Assembly (NCBI RefSeq): GCF_900111895.1
Contig: NZ_FOKB01000004.1
Span: forward strand, 186,001-250,000
Source of the DNA: Pseudomonas simiae
GTDB taxonomy: Bacteria; Pseudomonadota; Gammaproteobacteria; Pseudomonadales; Pseudomonadaceae
Direction: 5' to 3'
Length of the DNA: 64,000 bases
The notes under the pieces are model-generated. The model was not told the DNA's origin and made no database searches. It worked only from the letters and a program-made list of their open reading frames with translations. Below, piece after piece: positions 47,712 to 56,575 of this stretch. How positions within the stretch are numbered: the first letter of the stretch is position 1; the number at the start of each line of letters is the position of its first letter. Both the position numbers and the translations under genes were made by a program.

Positions 47712-48775
47712 CGCAGCAGCAGTTGCAGGCTGAAGGGGTAACGGTAGGACGCCGGCTTGCCGACGGCAGACAGTGCACGGAAATCCACTGGCGCCGCTGG
47801 CGCCAACAACCGTTGTGCCTGGGTGGCGTCTATCAACTGGAACAGCGCTTCCTGGCGGTCGCGCCCGCCATGGGCGTCGATTGGCACGCCCTTGGCATCA
47901 TCATGGATCAACACCATCGCCCACCCGCCCAGGGTGAAATGCCCGGCGACCAGTGTACTCAGCCGTCCATCCAGCCGTGCCTGCAAAATCTGCGGCGAAC
48001 TGTTCACCGCACTGAACAACACCTCCTGACCCGGCACCCGCCCACTGTCCTGTAGCGCCTGCATGGCGCCAAGCGCCATTTCGTCGTTGGCCGACCACAC
48101 CAGCGCGGTCTGCGGGTAGCGCTTGAACAACAGCACCGCTTGCTCGAACGCGCGCTGGCGGCTCCATTCGCCGGAGACCAACTGGCGCAGGCGCACTTCA
48201 GGGTGCTCAGCCAGGGCACGGCGCAGGCCCTTTTCGCGCAGCTGCGCGGCCGGGGTCGTCTTGGTGCCGGAGAATGCCAGCAGGTCGATGGATTCGCCAG
48301 GCTTTGCAGGGCCGTGCTGGCGCAGCAAGTCGGTCAGCATCAAATAACCGGCCTGCTCGTCGTTGGCGACCATGCTGCCCATCACGTCGGCGTCGTTGCG
48401 GGCGTTCAGCAATTGCACCTGATCGGCGGTCAGCGCGTTATTCACAATCAGCAGCTTGACCCCGCTCCCCTGGGCCATGCGCAGGATCTGCGGGGCAACG
48501 TATTGCTCGTTCACCAACACCAGGTAATCCGGCCGCTCGCTGCCTTGCAGTGCCTCGCGCGCCTGATTCAGGGTGTTGCGGGTGTCACGCTCGGAATAGC
48601 GCACACGCAAATGCAGGCCGAGGTCCTTGGCTCCGGCCTGCATGAACTGCGCGTAGCTGACCCAGAAGGTTTCCGTCGACATGCCAGGGTTGAGAAACAC
48701 CACCGACGTGGCATGGGCCATCGCCCCGTACGCCGATCCCAGCAACCACACGCACGCAATCAGCACCTTCGACAT
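47708..48775 (-). CDS. Periplasmic sugar-binding-type ABC transporter protein
   Basis: 355 residues with a signal peptide (about 1-22, ending AHA-T). The type-I periplasmic binding fold (RbsB/LacI-like) is seen in SVVFLNPGMSTETFWVSYAQF, PDYLVLVNEQYVAPQIL and TALVWSANDEMALGAMQAL. No permease or ATPase gene adjoins it, so it may serve a sensor kinase or a distant transporter. The ligand is unknown. Confidence 0.85.
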   Translation of the reverse strand: MSKVLIACVWLLGSAYGAMAHATSVVFLNPGMSTETFWVSYAQFMQAGAKDLGLHLRVRYSERDTRNTLNQAREALQGSERPDYLVLVNEQYVAPQILRMAQGSGVKLLIVNNALTADQVQLLNARNDADVMGSMVANDEQAGYLMLTDLLRQHGPAKPGESIDLLAFSGTKTTPAAQLREKGLRRALAEHPEVRLRQLVSGEWSRQRAFEQAVLLFKRYPQTALVWSANDEMALGAMQALQDSGRVPGQEVLFSAVNSSPQILQARLDGRLSTLVAGHFTLGGWAMVLIHDDAKGVPIDAHGGRDRQEALFQLIDATQAQRLLAPAAPVDFRALSAVGKPASYRYPFSLQLLLR

Positions 48776-48839
48776 TGATGTTCAGCCCCGGATATTTGAC
48801 CGTCATGATAATGGCATTGCGACAGTCAATCGAGGCTGT

Positions 48840-48953
48840 TTACTGGTGGCTTACCCAAAACACGGCAGTTCCCACCACCAGAATGATCAGGAACAGAATG
48901 GCCCAGGCATCTACGGTACTGTCGGGTTTACGGGCTTTTGTCGGGTTACTCAT
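48840..48953 (-). CDS. 37-residue single-helix membrane microprotein
   Basis: A short gene on the minus strand with AGAGG 7 bases before its ATG. The protein has a basic N terminus (MSNPTKARKPDSTVDAW) and one membrane helix (about 18-34, AILFLIILVVGTAVFWV), ending SHQ. Similar tiny proteins occur in other pseudomonads as far as I recall, and are easily missed by gene finders. It lies in the gap upstream of cysI and is divergent from it. Function unknown. Confidence 0.72.
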   Translation of the reverse strand: MSNPTKARKPDSTVDAWAILFLIILVVGTAVFWVSHQ

Positions 48954-49186
48954 CGCATCGCCTCTTGTCGGTTTTATAGGTGATTACGTTCAAACACGCT
49001 CACAGTAAAGTTGACGATTGCCCGCATGACAAATGTGGGTATGGCGATAACGGTTCTCATTAGTCGATTTGGTTATTTGCATATACTCAAACATCACTTT
49101 TGCGCATAAACGCAAACTGGTATCTTGCCCCGGCTCCGTTGGGAGTGCGCGGCCGTGCGCGCAGATTTGCCGAGAACAGGACCTAT

Positions 49187-50845
49187 ATGTACGTATACGA
49201 CGAATACGATCAGCGCATCATCGAGGACCGCGTCAAGCAGTTCCGTGATCAGACCCGACGCTACCTAGCAGGTGAACTGAGCGAAGAAGAGTTCCGCCCT
49301 CTGCGCCTGCAAAATGGCCTTTATGTTCAGCGCTTTGCGCCGATGCTGCGGGTGGCCGTGCCCTATGGCCAACTGACGTCGCGTCAGACGCGCATGATGG
49401 CCAAGATTGCCCGCGACTTCGACAAAGGCTACGCCCACATCAGTACCCGCCAGAACGTACAGTTCAACTGGCCGGCGCTGGAAGATGTGCCGGACATCCT
49501 GGCTGAACTGGCTACCGTGCAGATGCACGCCATTCAGACCAGCGGTAACTGCCTGCGCAACGTGACCACCGACCAATTCGCCGGCGTGGCCGCTGACGAA
49601 CTGATCGACCCACGCCCCTGGTGTGAAATCGTCCGTCAATGGACCACCTTCCACCCAGAATTCGCCTACCTGCCGCGCAAGTTCAAGATCGCCATCAATG
49701 GCTCGACCTCGGACCGTGCAGCCATCGAAGTGCACGACATCGGCCTAGAGCCGGTGCACAACGAGGCCGGCGAGTTGGGCTTCCGCGTACTGGTTGGTGG
49801 CGGCCTCGGCCGTACTCCGGTGGTCGGTGCGTTCATCAACGAATTCCTGCCATGGCAGGACCTGTTGAGCTACCTCGACGCGATCCTGCGGGTCTACAAC
49901 CGCTATGGCCGTCGTGACAACAAGTACAAGGCCCGGATCAAGATCCTGGTCAAGGCGCTGACCCCTGAGGTCTTCGCTCAGAAAGTCGACGCTGAGATGG
50001 AATACCTGCGCGGCGGCCAGACCACCCTGACCGAAGCCGAAGTGCACCGCGTGGCCAAACACTTCGTCGACCCTGAGTACAAGGCGTTGAGCAATCAGGA
50101 CGCCGAGCTCTCAGCACTGGACAAAGAACACCCCGGTTTCGCCCGTTGGCGCACCCGCAACACCCTGGCGCACAAGAAGCCAGGCTATGTGGCAGTGACC
50201 CTGTCGCTGAAACCGACCGGCGTTGCCCCAGGCGATATCACCGACAAACAGCTGGACGCCGTCGCCGACCTGGCCGAGCGCTACAGCTTCGGCCAACTGC
50301 GCACCTCCCACGAGCAGAACATCATTCTCGCGGACGTTGAGCAGAGCCAGCTGTTCACCCTGTGGGGCGAACTGCGCGAAGGCGGTTTTGCCACGCCGAA
50401 CATCGGCCTGTTGACCGATATCATCTGCTGCCCGGGCGGCGACTTCTGCTCGCTGGCCAACGCCAAGTCGATCCCGATTGCCGAATCGATCCAGCGCCGT
50501 TTCGACGACCTGGACTACCTGTTCGACATCGGCGAGCTGGACCTGAACATCTCCGGTTGCATGAACGCCTGTGGTCACCACCACGTCGGCCACATCGGCA
50601 TCCTGGGCGTGGACAAGAAAGGCGAAGAATTCTACCAAGTGTCCCTGGGTGGCAGCGCCAGCCGCGATGCGAGCCTGGGCAAGATCCTCGGCCCGTCCTT
50701 CGCCCAGGAAGCCATGCCTGAGGTGATCGGCAAGCTGATCGACGTGTACATCGAACAGCGCACCGAAGATGAACGTTTCATCGACACCTACCAGCGCATC
50801 GGCATCGACCTGTTCAAGGAGCGCGTCTATGCAGCGAATCATTAA
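49187..50845 (+). CDS. cysI: Sulfite reductase hemoprotein CysI
   Basis: 552 residues from the ATG at 49187, with AGGA 6 bases upstream. Two pseudo-repeated nitrite/sulfite reductase ferredoxin-like halves are followed by the cysteine motif that holds the coupled [4Fe-4S]-siroheme: CCPGGDFCSLA (near 426-436) and GCMNACGHHHVGHIG (near 467-481). It reduces sulfite to sulfide in assimilatory sulfur metabolism. The DUF934 gene overlaps its end by 17 bases, a pair usual in pseudomonads. A TATACT 100 bases upstream may be its -10 element. Confidence 0.95.
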   Translation: MYVYDEYDQRIIEDRVKQFRDQTRRYLAGELSEEEFRPLRLQNGLYVQRFAPMLRVAVPYGQLTSRQTRMMAKIARDFDKGYAHISTRQNVQFNWPALEDVPDILAELATVQMHAIQTSGNCLRNVTTDQFAGVAADELIDPRPWCEIVRQWTTFHPEFAYLPRKFKIAINGSTSDRAAIEVHDIGLEPVHNEAGELGFRVLVGGGLGRTPVVGAFINEFLPWQDLLSYLDAILRVYNRYGRRDNKYKARIKILVKALTPEVFAQKVDAEMEYLRGGQTTLTEAEVHRVAKHFVDPEYKALSNQDAELSALDKEHPGFARWRTRNTLAHKKPGYVAVTLSLKPTGVAPGDITDKQLDAVADLAERYSFGQLRTSHEQNIILADVEQSQLFTLWGELREGGFATPNIGLLTDIICCPGGDFCSLANAKSIPIAESIQRRFDDLDYLFDIGELDLNISGCMNACGHHHVGHIGILGVDKKGEEFYQVSLGGSASRDASLGKILGPSFAQEAMPEVIGKLIDVYIEQRTEDERFIDTYQRIGIDLFKERVYAANH

Positions 50846-51326
50846 GAACAACGAAGTCCTCGACGAAACCTGGCACCTGCTGCCCAAGGACGCGAGCTTT
50901 GACGGCATCTCCAACTGCGACGACCTGATCGTGCCGTTGGCGCTGTGGCGCGAACACGGCCACGCCCTCAAGGCCCGCGACGGCGGCCTGGGTGTGTGGC
51001 TGGACGCCGATGAAGAAGCCGAAGAAATCGGCGAAGACGTGGAGCACTTCCAGGTCATCGCGCTGAACTTCCCGGCGTTCACCGACGGCCGCAACTACTC
51101 CAACGCCCGCTTGTTGCGTGACCGTTACGGCTACAAAGGCGAGCTGCGTGCGATTGGCGACGTGCTGCGCGACCAGTTGTTCTACCTGCGCCGTTGCGGG
51201 TTCGATGCGTTCGCCCTGCGCGCCGACAAAGACCCGTACGAAGCCCTGGAAAGCCTCAAGGACTTTTCGGTGACGTACCAGGCGGCAACGGATGAACCGC
51301 TGCCGTTGTTTCGTCGTCGCCAATAA
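50829..51326 (+). CDS. DUF934 protein, CysI partner
   Basis: 165 residues from the ATG at 50829, which overlaps the cysI end by 17 bases. Typical DUF934 segments are seen: VIALNFPAFTDGRNYSNARLLRDRYGYKGELRAIGDVLRDQL divided over residues 72-125, and the C-terminal RCGFDAFALRADKD. The family is always close to sulfite reductase genes and is thought to assist sulfite reduction; the biochemical role is not settled. A REPIN follows. Confidence 0.92.
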   Translation: MQRIIKNNEVLDETWHLLPKDASFDGISNCDDLIVPLALWREHGHALKARDGGLGVWLDADEEAEEIGEDVEHFQVIALNFPAFTDGRNYSNARLLRDRYGYKGELRAIGDVLRDQLFYLRRCGFDAFALRADKDPYEALESLKDFSVTYQAATDEPLPLFRRRQ

Positions 51327-51329
51327 ACC

Positions 51330-51427
51330 GTAGGAGCGGGCTTGCCCGCGAAGATCGTCAACGATAACGCGTGAATCCTGGATGAACGTGTTGTCTGTGA
51401 GGTCTTCGCGAGCAAGCTCGCTCCTAC
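51330..51427. repeat. REPIN between DUF934 and the MerR gene
   Basis: GTAGGAGCGGGCTTGCCCG... (51330-51351) and its near-complement ending GCTCCTAC (51406-51427) form a divergent REP pair; the right arm overlaps the last four bases of the MerR gene, including its stop codon. Confidence 0.92.
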
Positions 51428-51831
51428 AGGTTCTCGCTGATCAATCCTAATACCTGCTTCTGCCCTACGCTGCACGGCACCCCTTCCGGCTGCGCCCGTA
51501 CCGCTTCGATCACCCCCAGCAGTTGCGCCTTGCTATGGGCCAGTTGCGCCTGCATGGCTTCGATCTGCGTGACCTTGCGCTCCAGCGCCTCGATCAACTC
51601 TTCGCGCTTGTGCTCGCCCGGCGCAGGCATCAGCGCCTTGAGCTCCTGCAGGGTAAAGCCTGCCTGTTGCGCGCTCTGGATCAGCTGCAAGGTTTGCAGG
51701 GCCTCCGGCGCATAACGCCGGTACCCATTGGACTGGCGTCCGACCTGGCTGATCAGGCCCTCGGCCTCATAAAAGCGGATCCGCGACGCCGCCAGCCCAC
51801 TCTGCTTTGCCAGCTCCCCAATATTCATCAC
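51424..51831 (-). CDS. MerR-family transcriptional regulator
   Basis: 135 residues. The MerR winged helix-turn-helix fills residues 1-70 (MNIGELAKQSGLAASRIRFYEAEGLI, then RQSNGYRRY), followed by a long dimerisation helix (about 80-118) and a short tail with one Cys (PCSVGQ). The single Cys leaves the effector open: redox or small molecule are both possible. It faces the Old Yellow Enzyme gene across 68 bases that contain a perfect MerR-type palindrome between stretched promoter elements, so it very likely controls that gene. Confidence 0.9.
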   Translation of the reverse strand: MMNIGELAKQSGLAASRIRFYEAEGLISQVGRQSNGYRRYAPEALQTLQLIQSAQQAGFTLQELKALMPAPGEHKREELIEALERKVTQIEAMQAQLAHSKAQLLGVIEAVRAQPEGVPCSVGQKQVLGLISENL

Positions 51832-51840
51832 GGCACCTGC

Positions 51841-51871
51841 TTGACATTAAAGTTAACTTTAAGCTTAGCCT
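51841..51871 (+). promoter_or_regulatory. MerR-type promoter and operator for the OYE gene
   Basis: TTGACA (51841-51846) and a weak -10 TAGCCT (51866-51871) are separated by 19 bases, the stretched spacing that MerR-type activators correct. The spacer contains the perfect palindrome TTAAAGTTAACTTTAA (51847-51862). Confidence 0.8.
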
Positions 51872-51899
51872 GAGGCTTCCCCCACTCAGGAGTCAACCC

Positions 51900-53132
51900 A
51901 TGTCACCCTTTGAAGCCCTGCAACTGCCCAATGGCCAGGTCCTCCCCAATCGTATCGCCAAGGCAGCGATGGAAGAAAATATGGCCGATGGCAATCAGGC
52001 GCCGTCCCGTGAGTTGAAGCAACTGTACAAGGCCTGGGCGGACGGCAAGCCAGGCGTGTTGATCACCGGCAACGTGATGGTCGACCGCCGGGCCATGACC
52101 GGCCCCGGTGGCGTGGCCCTCGAAGATGAGCAGCATCTGGCGAGCTTTCGCGAATGGGCCGACGTCGCCCGCAGCAACGGCGTGCACTTCTGGGTACAAC
52201 TCAGCCACCCAGGGCGCCAGACGCCAGCCAACCTGCGCCAGCAAGCCCTTGCACCGTCCGCCGTCGCGCTCGACCTCGGCGGTTTCTCGAAAATGTTTGC
52301 CACACCCAAGGCCATGACCGAGGACGACATCCAGGACGTGATCCAGCGCTTCGCCACCAGCGCACGCCTGGCCGAAAAAGCCGGGTTTACCGGCGTGCAG
52401 ATCCACGGTGCCCACGGCTACTTGCTCAGCCAGTTCTTGTCGCCGTTGAGCAACCAGCGCACCGACCGCTGGGGCGGCTCCCTGGAGAACCGTGCGCGCC
52501 TGTTGCTGGACGTAATCCGGGCAGTGCGCGCCAATGTCAGCCCGGCGTTTTGTGTATCCGTCAAACTCAACTCCGCCGATTTCCAGCGGGGTGGCTTTGC
52601 AGAAGCCGACGCACGCGCCGTGGTCGAAATGCTCAACCCGCTGCCCATCGACCTGCTGGAGTTATCCGGCGGCAGCTACGAGGCACCGGCCATGCAAGGC
52701 GAAGCGCGTGACGGTCGCACCCTGGCGCGTGAGGCGTATTTCCTGGAATTCGCCAGTCAACTGGCGACGATCGCCACGATGCCGCTGCTGGTCACCGGCG
52801 GTATCCGTCGCCTGCCCATCGTGCAACAGGTACTGGACAGTGGCGTCGCCATGGCCGGGATCGCCACAGCATTGACGCTGGAGCCGCAATTGATCCAACA
52901 CTGGCGCGAAGGCCGCGACCCCAACCCGCAACTCAAGCCCATCGACTGGAAGCGCAAGCCCCTGGCGTCACTGGCCATCCTCGCCGTCGTGCGCTATCAG
53001 ATGCGCCGGCTCAGCCGCGGCCATTTGCCCAAGGCCAACGTCGCGCCGTGTATGGCGTTGGTGCGTGACCAGTGGTTTCTTGCGCGGCGTACCCGGCAAT
53101 ACCGGGCGGCCATGACGCAATCTTCACATTAA
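51900..53132 (+). CDS. Old Yellow Enzyme-type NADH:flavin oxidoreductase
   Basis: 410 residues from the ATG at 51900 (AGGAG upstream). FMN-binding TIM barrel with LPNGQVLPNRIAKAAM, VQLSHPGRQ, the active-site VQIHGAHGYLLSQFLSP and the RTDRWGGSLENRARLLLD signature of the OYE/2,4-dienoyl reductase group. The substrate may be electrophilic enones or nitro compounds. Divergent from the MerR gene, which likely induces it in response to such compounds. poxB follows 78 bases later on the same strand. Confidence 0.92.
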   Translation: MSPFEALQLPNGQVLPNRIAKAAMEENMADGNQAPSRELKQLYKAWADGKPGVLITGNVMVDRRAMTGPGGVALEDEQHLASFREWADVARSNGVHFWVQLSHPGRQTPANLRQQALAPSAVALDLGGFSKMFATPKAMTEDDIQDVIQRFATSARLAEKAGFTGVQIHGAHGYLLSQFLSPLSNQRTDRWGGSLENRARLLLDVIRAVRANVSPAFCVSVKLNSADFQRGGFAEADARAVVEMLNPLPIDLLELSGGSYEAPAMQGEARDGRTLAREAYFLEFASQLATIATMPLLVTGGIRRLPIVQQVLDSGVAMAGIATALTLEPQLIQHWREGRDPNPQLKPIDWKRKPLASLAILAVVRYQMRRLSRGHLPKANVAPCMALVRDQWFLARRTRQYRAAMTQSSH

Positions 53133-53209
53133 AGGCTGAACATCCGCCGTGATCGAACTGTCCCCTATTGATCAGCAGTTTTTAACCTCACTGACGATTG
53201 GAGTTCTTC

Positions 53210-54934
53210 ATGGCGAAAATCAACCTGGCCCAGCAATTGGCGACCACCCTTGAACAGGCGGGCATCAAGCGCATCTGGGGCCTGACCGGCGACAGCCTCA
53301 ATGGCCTCACCGACGCCCTGCGTACCATGGACAGCATCGAGTGGATGCATGTGCGCCACGAAGAAGTGGCGGCCTTTGCCGCAGGCGCCGAAGCGGCGGC
53401 CACGGGCGAATTGACGGTGTGCGCCGGCAGTTGCGGGCCGGGCAACCTGCACTTGATCAATGGCCTGTTCGACTGCCATCGCAACCATGTGCCGGTGCTC
53501 GCGATTGCCGCGCAGATCCCATCGTCGGAGATCGGCCTGAACTACTTCCAGGAAACCCATCCCCAGGAATTGTTCAAGGAGTGCAGCCACTTCATCGAAC
53601 TGGTCACCAACCCCGAGCAGATGCCCCACGTGCTGCACCGCGCCATGCGTTCGGCGATCCTCAATCGCGGCGTCGCGGTCGTGGTGATTCCAGGCGATGT
53701 GTCGCTGCTGGAAGTGGAAGACAAGCTCAAGCCATGGCCAGCCTTGCATGCGCCACGCACGCTGCCTGCGGATCAGGACCTGCAACGCCTCATCGAAATC
53801 CTGGAAAGCAGCCAGAAAACCACCCTGCTCTGTGGCAGCGGTTGTGCCGGCGCCCACGATCAGGTGGTGGCCCTGGCTGACGCTCTCGGCGCTCCCGTGG
53901 TACACGCCCTGCGCGGCAAAGAACATGTGGAATGGGACAACCCGTTCGACGTGGGCATGACCGGCCTGATTGGCTTCAGCTCCGGCTATCACGCCATGCT
54001 CGACTGCGATACCTTGATCATGCTCGGCACCGACTTCCCCTACCGCCAGTTCTACCCAACCGACGCGAAGATCATCCAGATCGACCGCAACCCCCAGGCC
54101 CTCGGCCGTCGCGCCACGCTGGACCTGGGCATTGCCGCGGATGTCAGCGAAACCATCGGCGCCCTGCTGCCGCGCTTGACGCGCAAGACTGATCGCAGCT
54201 TCCTTGAAACCTCCTTGAAACATTATGAGAAAGCCCGCCAGGGGCTGGACGACTTGGCTCAGCCGTCGAAAGCCAATCGGCCGATTCACCCACAATACGT
54301 CGCACGCTTGCTCAGTGAATTGGCAGATGACGATGCGATCTTCACCGCCGATGTCGGCTCGCCCACCGTGTGGGCTGCGCGCTATTTGAAGATGAATGGC
54401 AAGCGCCGTTTGATCGGTTCGTTTAACCACGGTTCGATGGCCAATGCCATGCCCCAGGCCATCGGGGCCCAGGCAGCCTTCCCGGATCGCCAGGTGATTT
54501 CGATGTCGGGTGACGGCGGTTTCGCCATGTTAATGGGGGATTTCATCTCGTTGGCACAGTTGAAACTGCCGGTGAAAGTCATCGTGTTCGATAACTCGTC
54601 CCTGGGGTTTGTCGCGATGGAAATGAAGGCTGCGGGCTACCTGGATGCCGGCACCGAGCTGAAAAACCCGGACTTCGCGGCCATGTCCAACGCCATGGGC
54701 ATCCTGGGCATTCGCGTGGAGCAGTCCGAAGACCTGGAACCGGCCCTGCGCCGCGCCCTCGCCCACGACGGCCCAGTGCTGGTGGACGTGGTCACGGCGA
54801 CCCAGGAGTTGGTGATGCCGCCGACCATCAAGTTGGAACAGGCCAAGGGTTTCAGCCTGTATATGCTCAAGGCGGTGATGAGTGGCCGTGGCGATGAAGT
54901 GATCGAACTGGCGCGCACCAACTGGTTGCGCTAA
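53210..54934 (+). CDS. poxB: Pyruvate dehydrogenase (quinone), PoxB
   Basis: 574 residues from the ATG at 53210 (GGAG upstream). Thiamine-diphosphate enzyme with the catalytic Glu in [15 protein letters not shown] (near 50), the central FAD/regulatory domain (about 190-330) and the C-terminal ThDP motif [12 protein letters not shown]...FDNSSLG. The C terminus ends [18 protein letters not shown], the membrane-binding tail of PoxB. It decarboxylates pyruvate to acetate and CO2, passing electrons to ubiquinone at the inner membrane; used mainly in stationary phase in E. coli. Confidence 0.95.
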   Translation: MAKINLAQQLATTLEQAGIKRIWGLTGDSLNGLTDALRTMDSIEWMHVRHEEVAAFAAGAEAAATGELTVCAGSCGPGNLHLINGLFDCHRNHVPVLAIAAQIPSSEIGLNYFQETHPQELFKECSHFIELVTNPEQMPHVLHRAMRSAILNRGVAVVVIPGDVSLLEVEDKLKPWPALHAPRTLPADQDLQRLIEILESSQKTTLLCGSGCAGAHDQVVALADALGAPVVHALRGKEHVEWDNPFDVGMTGLIGFSSGYHAMLDCDTLIMLGTDFPYRQFYPTDAKIIQIDRNPQALGRRATLDLGIAADVSETIGALLPRLTRKTDRSFLETSLKHYEKARQGLDDLAQPSKANRPIHPQYVARLLSELADDDAIFTADVGSPTVWAARYLKMNGKRRLIGSFNHGSMANAMPQAIGAQAAFPDRQVISMSGDGGFAMLMGDFISLAQLKLPVKVIVFDNSSLGFVAMEMKAAGYLDAGTELKNPDFAAMSNAMGILGIRVEQSEDLEPALRRALAHDGPVLVDVVTATQELVMPPTIKLEQAKGFSLYMLKAVMSGRGDEVIELARTNWLR

Positions 54935-55003
54935 CACAGGGAAGCGCCGTAGCGGACCGCGTTGGCGTTATTGCTGGCAGATCAGCTGGCCTGACAACGC
55001 GCG

Positions 55004-55031
55004 AAAAAGACCCGGCGGTCATCGCCGGGTC
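55004..55031 (-). terminator. Intrinsic terminator of the FMN reductase gene
   Basis: On the minus strand, GACCCGGCG, loop, CGCCGGGTC followed by TTTTT; starts 9 bases after the stop of the reductase gene. Confidence 0.85.
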
Positions 55032-55039
55032 CATAGCAA

Positions 55040-55597
55040 TCAAGCGTGCTGTTTTGCCACCCACTTGCTGTAGGCATCAATAAATGCCTGCAGGAACGGC
55101 TTGGTCTTTTCCGACACCTTGCCCGCCTCGTCAAACACGCTGCCCGCGCCGCCCAGATAGGCCTCCGGCTGCTGCATGCAGGGCACATCGAGGAATACCA
55201 GGGACTGACGCAGGTGATGGTTGGCGCCAAATCCACCAATCGCACCTGGCGATACGCTGATGACCGCGCCCGGCTTACCACTCCATGCGCTCTGCCCATA
55301 AGGTCGAGAACCGACGTCGATGGCATTCTTCAGCGGGGCGGGCACGGAGCGGTTGTATTCCGGGGTCACGAACAACACCGCGTCGGATGAGCTCACCTGT
55401 TTGCGGAAAGTACTGTAGGCTGCCGGCGGTGTCGCACCGTCAATATCTTCGTTGTAGAGCGGCAAATCGCCAATTTCCACAATGTTCAACTGCAGGTTGG
55501 CAGGGGCCAGTTCGGCCAGTGCCAGCGCGACCTTACGGTTGATCGAGTCTTTTCTCAAGCTACCGACCACGACGGCTACGGTGTAGACCTTGCTCAT
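55040..55597 (-). CDS. NADPH-dependent FMN reductase (ChrR/YieF-like)
   Basis: 185 residues. The flavodoxin-like fold shows FMN-binding GSLRKDSINRKVA (near 12-24) and PEYNRSVPAPLKNAID (near 79-94), followed by KPGAVISVSPGAIGG. Relatives reduce quinones or chromate and protect against oxidative stress. Monocistronic, own terminator. Divergent from the 78-residue gene across 227 bases. Confidence 0.92.
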   Translation of the reverse strand: MSKVYTVAVVVGSLRKDSINRKVALALAELAPANLQLNIVEIGDLPLYNEDIDGATPPAAYSTFRKQVSSSDAVLFVTPEYNRSVPAPLKNAIDVGSRPYGQSAWSGKPGAVISVSPGAIGGFGANHHLRQSLVFLDVPCMQQPEAYLGGAGSVFDEAGKVSEKTKPFLQAFIDAYSKWVAKQHA

Positions 55598-55824
55598 TGG
55601 GGTTTCCCGACGTCTGACTAAAGGAGCTTGTAGTTATAAAGTCTTCGCGGCGTGTTCACCAGAAGGTTTTGATATTCCTGCGGGCGTTTGCCCGGCATTA
55701 CGACCCGTAGGAAGAGTCTGAAAATATCAGCGAATAGTATTTTTATTCCGTAAGTAAACTACCCCGCTCCGTGACGGTCTACAGAACCGCAAATAGAGTG
55801 TTTATCTCCAGAGGTTCTAAACAG

Positions 55825-56061
55825 ATGGCAGCAGTATTAGTCGGACAGTTTCATGCCAGAGACGCAGAAGGACGCGTGTATTCGGTGCATGAGTTCCAGG
55901 AATCCAACCCGGCGCAAGGCGACCTGGCTGGCTCGGCACCTACCACCACCTACAAGCTGGCCATTGGCGACCGTGTAGAGAAACTGGAAGGCGACGAATT
56001 CAAGTTGATCCAATCAGGTACCATTCTTGTGCGCGAATCGCAAACCACCCTCGCGTCATAA
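55825..56061 (+). CDS. Conserved 78-residue protein
   Basis: 78 residues from the ATG at 55825, with AGAGG 10 bases upstream. The pattern (VLVGQFHARDAEGRVYSVHEFQE, then TTYKLAIGDRVEKLEGDEFKLIQSGTIL) is that of a small conserved Pseudomonas protein, probably an all-beta cytoplasmic domain. No signal peptide, no membrane segment and no Cys. Function unknown. Monocistronic. Confidence 0.8.
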   Translation: MAAVLVGQFHARDAEGRVYSVHEFQESNPAQGDLAGSAPTTTYKLAIGDRVEKLEGDEFKLIQSGTILVRESQTTLAS

Positions 56062-56121
56062 GACCTCGCCTATTCACCTGCTCAGTCCTGGCCATTCAAG
56101 GCATTGACTGGGCTGGGGTGA

Positions 56122-56466
56122 TCACGGACGACGGATCTCCGTGACCTCGATACCCTGCTCTCCCTGCACCTGCTTAAGCGTCACCATCAACTGCCCCCGC
56201 TCGCCTTCGACGGCATACATCGAACGCTGGTAGCCTGCCGAGTTGTAGCCCGGATGCGCGACCACCTGCCTGACCAACTCCACGCCCAGCACCGAGCCCA
56301 CTTGCTCGACCACCTGTTCCTGGGAGCGAATAAAGGCTTCAAGTGCCAGGTTTTCCGGCGGGATTTCGCGTTGAGTGTCGAAGAGATAAGCAGCCACGCA
56401 GCCGACGGTCACCAGGACCAGCAGTTGCTTGGCCGTTACCCCGAGGAATATCGAGGGTAAAGGCAT
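56122..56466 (-). CDS. Small membrane-anchored protein of unknown function
   Basis: 114 residues with one N-terminal membrane helix (about 11-28, AKQLLVLVTVGCVAAYLF) and a soluble domain (about 35-114) that ends VEGERGQLMVTLKQVQGEQGIEVTEIRRP. The Cys in the helix is not in a lipobox. I do not recognise the family. Convergent with the 78-residue gene. Confidence 0.72.
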   Translation of the reverse strand: MPLPSIFLGVTAKQLLVLVTVGCVAAYLFDTQREIPPENLALEAFIRSQEQVVEQVGSVLGVELVRQVVAHPGYNSAGYQRSMYAVEGERGQLMVTLKQVQGEQGIEVTEIRRP

Positions 56467-56575
56467 ATGAGACCAGACCTGTTCTTGTTGTTAATGCCGG
56501 TAGCCGGCTGTGGTCGTTGATGATCAGCGCAGCCATTCTATTGAATACGCAGCCCGCTGCACATAGACTCCGGCG

